From Mycoplasma crocodyli MP145 (GTDB lineage: Bacteria; Bacillota_I; Bacilli_A; Mycoplasmatales; Metamycoplasmataceae), in the NCBI RefSeq assembly GCF_000025845.1, contig NC_014014.1, positions 248,001 to 312,000 on the forward strand: a DNA stretch of 64,000 bases, given 5' to 3'. Below, piece after piece: positions 57,775 through 64,000 of this stretch (within the stretch, counting starts at the first letter, position 1; every line of letters begins with the position of its first letter). The position numbers and the translations under genes are program-made. The notes beneath the pieces were generated by a model. It did no database searches. It was given only the letters and a program-made list of their open reading frames with translations, and was not told where the DNA came from.

Positions 57775-58746
57775 TTATTTATTAATCATAGAAAGTAAAA
57801 TTACAACAATAATAAGAAACATGATTGAAATAGAGTATCATAAAAAATATAACATGATTTTACTGTTTTTTGACTTCCTTTGAGAAGGAAGATTTTTAGA
57901 TAAGTATTCAATCTTTAAATATGTTTCTAAATCTTTATTAAAGTCAAATATGCAGCAATATCTATCATTTGGATTTTTGGCTGTAGCTTTATTAATTATC
58001 ATTTCAAGCGTTTCGCTTACACCTTTTATATTTCTTAAACTAGGCATTCTATATCGCTTGTGCATTAATATAGTTTCGATTGGAGTACTGCCTTTAAACG
58101 GATACTTACCTGTTAACATTTCATAAATTAAAATGCCTAATGAATAAATATCAACAGCATTTGAAATGTTATTGCTATTTTCTATTGTTTCTGGTGCATT
58201 ATAGTAAGAAGTACAAACGCTGTTTGGAACATTATTAACACTTTTTGAAGTGTCAAAAGAAATACCTAAGTCAATTATTTTTATTTTTTGATCATTTGTA
58301 ATCATTATATTTTCAGATTTTATATCACGATGAATTATTCCTAGGTTATGAATTTTTGAAATACCATTTGCAATTTGGCGTGCATACATAATCGCTATTC
58401 TTGTCTCTATAAAACGATTTTCCTTAATTATTTCTTTTAGAGTTTTTCCTTCGATATATTCCATAACAAAATATTGCTCATTAAATGCGTTAATGTATTC
58501 ATCAACTATGTATGGAAAATTTTTTGAATTAATTTTCTTGTGTAAAAATAATTCATTTCTAAATCTTAAAAGATTATCATTGTTATTGTCCTGCTTACGA
58601 TACTTAAGAGCAAAATGATATTTATTTTTATCTAAGGTTTCAACCAAGTAAACTATAGCCATTCCGCCTATGCCTAATACTTTTAAAACCTTGTAATCTT
58701 TATAAACATTTGATCAACTAGGAGGGAAATGTTTGTAATCATTCAT
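57775..58746 (-). CDS. Membrane-anchored Ser/Thr protein kinase (PrkC/PknB-like, short form)
   Basis: A 323-residue Hanks-type kinase. The glycine-rich loop LGIGGMAIVYL (about 24-34), ATP-binding Lys in FALKY (Lys48), catalytic loop IIHRDIKSEN (Asp141) and NAPE substrate segment are all present. The magnesium motif is DLG (Asp159) rather than DFG. One membrane helix lies at the very C-terminus (SIMFLIIVVILLSMI), with no extracellular PASTA domains, unlike Gram-positive PrkC. The kinase therefore faces the cytoplasm and is tail-anchored. It is convergent with the surface-protein genes. Mycoplasma kinases of this family are known to phosphorylate cytadherence proteins; that role here is inference. 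Confidence 0.9.
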
Positions 58747-58803
58747 TTTTTTTCCTTTCACAGCATAGTAATATAATTTTACATAAATTAAAATTAAAAA
58801 ATA

Positions 58804-58821
58804 AAAACACCTAAGTGTTTT
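58804..58821 (-). terminator. Terminator after nagB
   Basis: AAAACAC pairs with GTGTTTT around a 4-base loop, followed on the minus strand by TTTTTATTTTTT-like sequence. Confidence 0.6.
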
Positions 58822-58861
58822 AAGTTATGATTAAACGCTAAATTATTACTTAATTTTTAAA

Positions 58862-59590
58862 TTATCTTTTTAATAAATTAGCCGCTTCTTCATCAATAAT
58901 GAAAGTAACGTTTTGATGTGTTCTAAGAAAACTTGCTGGTACTTGTTCGGTCATATCACCATCTATACTATCATAAATAGCTCTTGCTTTATTAAGTCCA
59001 CTTGCTAAAAGAATTATTTTCTTAGCTTCAAGAATTGTCCCAATTCCCATTGAAATAGCCGTTTTAGGAATATCATTAGGATTATCAAAGTATTGTTCAT
59101 TTGAATTAATTGTACTTTTTGTTAATTTAACTTCTCTTGTTCTTCCTTCTTTTAAAGATCCTGGTTCATTAAAAGCGATATGAGCATTAGTTCCAATTCC
59201 TAGAATCATTAAGTCAATTCCTCCTTTTTGAGCAATTGTCTTTTCATATTCTTGTGCATTCTTTTCGATGTTTCCAATTCCGTTTGGAAAATTAATATTT
59301 GCTCTATCTATATCGATGTGATTAAATAGATTTTCATCCATAAAATAGTGATATGAACAATGATTTTTAGGATCTAAATTAACATATTCATCTAGGTTAA
59401 AACTAGTTACTCCTTTAAATGAAATTTCTTTTGATTTACATTTATCTATTAAGAACTTATATGTATCAATTGGTGTTGAACCGGTAGCGAAACAAATTTT
59501 AATATTTGGATTTTTCTTAATTTCCTTAGCAATTATATCTGCTGCTGTTCTTGACATTTCTTCATGGTTTTTTGTATAAAATATTGACAT
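58862..59590 (-). CDS. nagB: Glucosamine-6-phosphate deaminase
   Basis: A 242-residue enzyme converting glucosamine-6-phosphate to fructose-6-phosphate and ammonia. SFNLDEYVNL (Asp67) and GIGTNAHIAFNEPG (His137, Glu142) hold the catalytic residues, and ATGSTP binds phosphate. Length equals the short Gram-positive type, without the allosteric extension of E. coli NagB. It begins 2 bases after nagA and ends the operon. Confidence 0.95.
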   Translation of the reverse strand: MSIFYTKNHEEMSRTAADIIAKEIKKNPNIKICFATGSTPIDTYKFLIDKCKSKEISFKGVTSFNLDEYVNLDPKNHCSYHYFMDENLFNHIDIDRANINFPNGIGNIEKNAQEYEKTIAQKGGIDLMILGIGTNAHIAFNEPGSLKEGRTREVKLTKSTINSNEQYFDNPNDIPKTAISMGIGTILEAKKIILLASGLNKARAIYDSIDGDMTEQVPASFLRTHQNVTFIIDEEAANLLKR

Positions 59591-59592
59591 GA

Positions 59593-60699
59593 TTACCTTT
59601 CTATTCTTCTTCCTTCAACATAAACATCTAATATGTTTAGTTCGTTATCCATTATAACTAAATCTGCAATGTAATTTTTCTTGATTTGAGCAGTATTTTT
59701 AAGATTACAATTTTTTGCTGCATTATATGAAGTCATCTTAACAATTTTGCTTAGTGGAACATTTAGAGAAGCTAAATTTTTGAAAGCATCATATAAACAA
59801 ATTCCGCTTCCGGCAATAGTGTTTGTTCCATCTAAGGTTATTAATAAGCCTTTTTTATTGACAGGAATTCCACCTGAAATACTTTTACCGTCTTGACCAT
59901 GAGCTGGTCTAATTGCGTCTGAAACACAAATAATTTTATTTGCTCCGCGATTTTTAATTGAAAACTCAACCGATTCTTTTGAGACGTGCATAAAATCAAC
60001 AATTAATTCAACATATGGCTTTTTAACACTTAGTGCTGCTTGTAGCATTCCTGGATTACGTGAATCAACTCCACTCATTGCATTTCACATATGACATGTA
60101 CATGAAGCACCCGCTGCATAAGCGGCTATACTTGTAGCATAATCTGCTGCTGAATGACCAATAGAAGGAATTATTCTATTAGACACTAGATATTTTACTA
60201 TATCATTGTTCAAACGTGTTGGATCAAAAGAAATTTTTCGTAATGTATAATTTGAGCTTTCCATAATACTTTTTATATCATCCAATGTAGCAGTTCTCAA
60301 TCATTCGAGTTTGTGGGCTCCTTTTTTTTCTGGTCCAATATATGGACCTTCAATATGTATCCCGATATTTTTGCATACCAAGTTTTTTGCTTTTGAAATG
60401 TTATTTAGTGATTTTAGAAACACTTGTCAATCAGCGGTCATGGCCGTAGGCATAAAAGATGTTATTCCGAAGCTTGCTAGTTTTTTTGAAATTCTTTCAA
60501 CAGCTTCAGAACCATCCATTACATCATCTCCACCAAATCCATGAATGTGTGTGTCAATAAAACCTGGAACCAATATTCTTCTACCTTCACCATCTTTTTT
60601 TATTACTTGCTTTATTATATTATTTTCAATTACTACATCAGCATTTTTTATGATTTTATCATGATTTATAATTTTAACATTTTCAATTAATGTTTCCAT
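59593..60699 (-). CDS. nagA: N-acetylglucosamine-6-phosphate deacetylase
   Basis: A 368-residue amidohydrolase that removes acetate from GlcNAc-6-phosphate. The metal-site DTHIHGFGG (His51, His53), IGIHIEGPYIG (Glu117), IPSIGHSAADY, CHMWNAMSG and CVSDAIRP match NagA. The family HLFNAM is HMWNAM here, with Trp encoded by TGA. Two more TGA-Trp codons lie in the first half. It starts 4 bases after the murQ stop and is followed 2 bases later by nagB. Confidence 0.94.
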
Positions 60700-60703
60700 A
60701 TTA

Positions 60704-61567
60704 CTAACCTATTATCTTTCTTAAATTTCCGTATGATCCTTGTTGACTATTTGAAGTAACAAATAACTTTTTAGCCATATCTAATGAAACGTTTTTTACT
60801 TTCATAATTATAGCAAGAGATACATTTTCCTCTGATGCTTTAAAAAATTTTTCTGCTTCATCAATATCACAATTTGCAATGGTCGAAATCATATTAAGAC
60901 ATCTAGTATATGTTTTAATATTATTAGGTTTTAAACCAACCATAAGTCCATTATAAACCTTCCCTAACTTAATAGCACTAATTGTTGAAATATTATTTAG
61001 TGCTATTTTTAATGCGGTTGCTGCTTTTAGTCTTGACGATCCTTCAATTAATTCAGTTCCTGTTTTTAGTGCGAGTTCAAAGTCTACAATTTTTGAAATA
61101 TTTGAATTACATATACTGCAAATTAAAGCAGTTTTGCACCCTTTATCTTTAGCAAATAAAATTGCTTCATAAACATATTTTGTAGTTCCACTAGCACTCA
61201 TTCCTATAATAAAATCATTTGGCATTAAATTTAGTTTTTCAAGCTCTTTAATAGCTAGTGAAGTATCATCTTCGGTTTCTTCATTATTTGTTAATACAGA
61301 TTTATCTCCGCCACTAATTTGATATTTAAATCAATTTGATTCACCGAAAGTTGTTGCTATGTCTAAGGCATCAAGTAATCCTATCCTTCCACTTGTTCCA
61401 GCACCTATATAATATACTGAACCACCTTGGCTAATGCTTTTTATTGCTTGCTCAATTATAGCTTTTTGCTGTTTTTTAGAAACTTCAAGTGCTTTTATAA
61501 CATCATATGTACTATTATTGAATGTTTCTACTAGTTCTTCAATTTCTAATTCGTCAATTTTTTTCAT
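60704..61567 (-). CDS. murQ: MurNAc-6-phosphate etherase-like protein
   Basis: A 287-residue SIS-fold protein of the MurQ family, which cleaves the lactyl ether of MurNAc-6-phosphate to give GlcNAc-6-phosphate and lactate. Family blocks: VYYIGAGTSGRIGLLDA, FIIGMSASGTTKYVYEAI, EGSSRLKAATALKIALNNIS and GKVYNGLMVGLKPNN. The N-terminus lacks about 14 residues of the E. coli protein. The position of E. coli Glu83, proposed as catalytic acid, is Asp69, while the Glu114 equivalent is Glu99. It heads murQ-nagA-nagB with a GGGAGAATT site, so its product would feed directly into NagA. Activity is likely but not certain because of the changed residue. Confidence 0.83.
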
Positions 61568-61607
61568 AATTCTCCCATTATTATTTTCTAATTTTATTTA
61601 TTTTTGG

Positions 61608-61622
61608 TGAATTTAATATTCA
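61608..61622. promoter_or_regulatory. Inverted repeat between murQ and the cardiolipin synthase gene
   Basis: TGAATTTAATATTCA: half-sites TGAAT and ATTCA around 5 bp, about 40 bp from the murQ start and 28 bp from the divergent start. A candidate RpiR-type operator by position and symmetry only. Confidence 0.35.
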
Positions 61623-61636
61623 TTTGTAAAAAAATA

Positions 61637-61642
61637 TATAAT
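61637..61642 (+). promoter_or_regulatory. -10 box of the cardiolipin synthase gene
   Basis: TATAAT 7 bp before the ATG at 61650 with no Shine-Dalgarno, implying a leaderless transcript. Confidence 0.45.
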
Positions 61643-61649
61643 CATAACT

Positions 61650-63170
61650 ATGAACAAGCATGCACTTAATTACTGAAAAGTTTGAATTATTTGAATATTA
61701 GAATTATTTATAGTTTTGTTATATATAACAGGAACTTTTTTACTTATTTTTATTGTAAGCTCGTATTATTTATTTTTAGCAATAATTGTATATTTTCTAT
61801 TTAATGTTATCACAGGTAGTATTATTTTTAAACAACAAAGACAACACTCGTCAAGATTGAGTTGATTATTAATTACTATTCTTCTTCCGTTCATTGGGAA
61901 TGTTTTATTTTTTACATTTGGATTAAGATATAAAAATAAGCGAGAAAGTAGCTTAATGGTTTCACAAGAATATAATTATTCAAATATTTTACAAGAAAAT
62001 TTTGACAATTCATACTTTAATCAAAATTCTAAATTAAATAAAATACAAAGCATTAGTGAAACAATTAATATGCCTGCTAAATTTGAAATATTTAGTGAAG
62101 GTTATTATTTTTATAAAGAAATTTTTAAAGAAATAAAAAATGCTGAAAAATCAATCAACTTAGTGACTTATATTATTAAGCCATCTGAAACTTGTGATGA
62201 ATTCATTAGTCTTTTAGAACAAAAGGCGGCTGACGGTGTTAAAATTAATTGATTAATTGATTCGTTTGGTGTTACTTTTATGTCAAAAAGAGCTCTTAAA
62301 AAACTTCTTTCATATCCCAATGTATCTATAAAATACATTGGAAAAATTTATTATCCATTTATTCATTCTGCAAGTTTTTATAGAAATCACCAAAAGTTTA
62401 TTGTTATAGATAATACAAAAGTTTTTAGTGGTGGTAATAATATAAGTGATGAATATGCCTCGTTTTCAGCCAAATATGGACATTGAATTGATTTAAATTA
62501 CACTATTGAGGGGACGTATGTCATCCAATATATTATTCACTTTGCTTTTTTATGAGATGTTTTTAAAAAAGAAAAAATCGATATAGATCATGATATAAAT
62601 AGCATTTTAGCTAAAAATGTTCATAAAACAGATGATGCATTTTTGGTTTTTGACAGTCCAGTACTTAATTATTCAAGGGCTGAAAATTATTGAATTAAAC
62701 TATTTTCAGAAGCTAAAAAATCTATAAAAATATCAACACCATATTTTTCTGTAACAGAATCACTTTGAAAACAACTTTTTATAGCAATTAAGTGTGGAAT
62801 CGAAGTTGAAATATATTTTCCAGACTTACCTGACAAAAAACTTGTCCATGCTGTTGGAATAAGAACACTAAAAGATTTGAGTGATTTAGGTGCAAAAATT
62901 TATTTTTATAAAGACCATTTTTTACATTCTAAATTTGGAATTATTGATGATAACATTGCTTGAATGGGTACAAATAATTTTGATAGCAGATCAATGTTTG
63001 CTCAATATGAAACAATGGATATTGTTTCTGGGAATTCGGTTGTTAAACTAAATAAAATATTTGACGAATATAAATATCGAAGTGAATTATTTCAGAATAG
63101 TAAGTATTCAAAAATAAAATATAGCAAGATTAAAAAAATATTTTACAAGTTGATTAAACCACTAATATAA
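61650..63170 (+). CDS. cls: Cardiolipin synthase-like phospholipase D family protein
   Basis: A 506-residue enzyme with two N-terminal membrane segments (about 8-60), a third near 68-88, and two HKD motifs: HQKFIVIDNTKVFSGGNN (His247) and HSKFGIIDDNIAWMGTNNFD (His426). These are the two catalytic halves of bacterial cardiolipin synthases, which join two phosphatidylglycerols at the membrane. The spacing and membrane N-terminus fit ClsA-type enzymes. The C-terminus is strongly basic. Several TGA codons are read as Trp. Confidence 0.92.
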
Positions 63171-63216
63171 TGGTATAATTAGAAAAACTTATTTTTAAAT
63201 ATATTTAGGAGATGAA

Positions 63217-63486
63217 ATGAAAGAATTTACATGTACAATCATTGACCCAGCAGGACTTCATGCACGTCCAGCATCAATAATCGTAGGTACAGCCGGAAAA
63301 TTTAAAAGTGATTCAAGAGTTGCTAGTGCAGGTAAAGAAGGTAATTTAAAATCTATTATGAACATCATGGCTTTAGGTGTTAAACATGGAACAGAAATTA
63401 CAATCAAAGTATCTGGTGAAGATGAAGAAGTAGCAATTAAAGCAATTAAAGATGCGTTAATCACAAACAATTTAATTGAATCATAA
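63217..63486 (+). CDS. ptsH: Phosphocarrier protein HPr
   Basis: An 89-residue HPr. The phosphorylated His15 is in GLHARPAS and the regulatory Ser46 in LKSIMNIMALGV, so it can serve both sugar transport and HPr kinase-type regulation. It receives phosphate from enzyme I and passes it to EIIA proteins; neither is in this window. An AGGAGATGAA site overlaps the start region. A terminator follows at once. Confidence 0.97.
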   Translation: MKEFTCTIIDPAGLHARPASIIVGTAGKFKSDSRVASAGKEGNLKSIMNIMALGVKHGTEITIKVSGEDEEVAIKAIKDALITNNLIES

Positions 63487-63489
63487 AAA

Positions 63490-63517
63490 ATAAAGCCGGG
63501 TACATTCTCGGCTTTTA
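63490..63517 (+). terminator. Terminator after ptsH
   Basis: AAAGCCG pairs with CGGCTTT around a 10-base interior/loop sequence, followed by TATT. Confidence 0.65.
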
Positions 63518-63533
63518 TTGTAGAAAAGAGCCA

Positions 63534-64000
63534 ATGACAATTATAAAAATATTACTTAAGAAATTTTTCTTGATGCTAATAAGCATTTTAATTTTATTAT
63601 CAATTAGTTATTTCTTAATAACTATCTTTATTGTTAAATCACCATACAATAATTCAAGTAATTCAATCTTGTTATCTTATTTAATTTACTTTTCAAATTT
63701 ATTTAGATTTAACTTTGGTTCTATTTTTGATCCTACTATTTCCTTATCTTTTACAAATATACCATCTCTATTTTTTCAATATTTTAAGTGAAGTATTCTA
63801 ATTGTTACAACAACATTTTTATTGGGCATATTTATCGGATATTCATTGGGCTCATTACTTTCTTATAAGAGCAATTCATCAACCATTTTATTTTTTAATT
63901 CTCTTACTTTTTCTTTTGCTGCTATACCACTATTTATTCTTGCTCCCATATTTATTAACGTAGCTGAGTTCTATAACATTCCTACGGTTTTTATTGATAA
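63534..64000 (+). CDS. oppB: Oligopeptide ABC transporter permease OppB (N-terminal part)
   Basis: 155 codons are visible before the window ends, in one frame with one TGA-Trp. The N-terminus is a basic start and a membrane helix (FFLMLISILILLSISYFLI), then a loop containing FRFNFGSIFDP and a second hydrophobic block (ILIVTTTFLLGIFIGYSLGSLLSYK). This is the layout of OppB/DppB permeases. The EAA motif would lie beyond the edge. Neighbouring oppCDF cannot be seen. Peptide specificity is inferred from family resemblance only. Confidence 0.65.

Noticed and set aside
1-64000. tRNA or rRNA genes
   Set aside because: I saw no cloverleaf-like GC-richer segment with T-loop GGTTCRANNCC or rRNA-like sequence in the intergenic regions; a proper tRNAscan run would be needed to exclude them fully.

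Overview
This window is from a wall-less mollicute of the Mycoplasma/Mycoplasmopsis type. Almost every gene is continuous only if TGA is read as tryptophan (genetic code 4), the DNA is very A+T rich, intergenic gaps are short, and the gene set is that of a reduced, sugar-fermenting parasite (PTS, Pgi, amino-sugar catabolism, polyamine ABC import, no wall-synthesis genes seen). The species cannot be named from the sequence alone. All coordinates below assume code 4. || Layout. 1-3134 (minus): polyamine transporter operon potA-potB-potC-potD, with potD running off the left edge, preceded by a 45-codon ORF or structured leader. 3433-7069 (plus): first heterodimeric ABC exporter pair. 7189-10892 (minus): a DUF2188 small protein, a YitT-like membrane protein, tmcAL and galE. 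10924-16486 (plus): family 2 glycosyltransferase, rpmF, ruvA-ruvB, secDF. 16514-21068 (minus): RpiR regulator, glucose-type PTS EIICB with a coupled 82-residue membrane protein, pgi. 21166-31058 (plus): ppa, a second heterodimeric ABC exporter pair, then glyS-dnaG-rpoD-nif3. 31089-31958 (minus): a second RpiR regulator. 32292-57727 (plus): about 25 kb of surface protein genes. 57775-61567 (minus): Ser/Thr kinase, then murQ-nagA-nagB. 61650-64000 (plus): cardiolipin synthase, HPr, and the start of an OppB-type permease. || The most unusual part is 32-58 kb. One gene of 10,269 bp encodes a 3,422-residue lipoprotein with an N-terminal SGNH/GDSL hydrolase domain followed by about twelve degenerate repeats with a period of about 219 residues. 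It is followed by three large proteins (1,756, about 1,712 and 1,374 residues), each with an N-terminal export signal, helical FIVAR-like repeats of about 80 residues, a conserved juxtamembrane module, one C-terminal membrane helix and a short cytoplasmic tail. The middle gene is broken by a -1 frameshift in an A6 tract, while its paralogue is intact across the same position, so this may be a phase-variable switch. || How the genes fit together. MurQ, NagA, NagB and Pgi form a route from MurNAc-6-phosphate (or GlcNAc-6-phosphate) to fructose-6-phosphate/glucose-6-phosphate; HPr and EIICB belong to PTS uptake; two RpiR (HTH+SIS) regulators and several TGAA/TTCA inverted repeats suggest sugar-phosphate control. 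Many units are closed by hairpin-plus-T-run terminators, several apparently bidirectional between convergent genes. No tRNA, rRNA, CRISPR array, insertion sequence or prophage was recognised.
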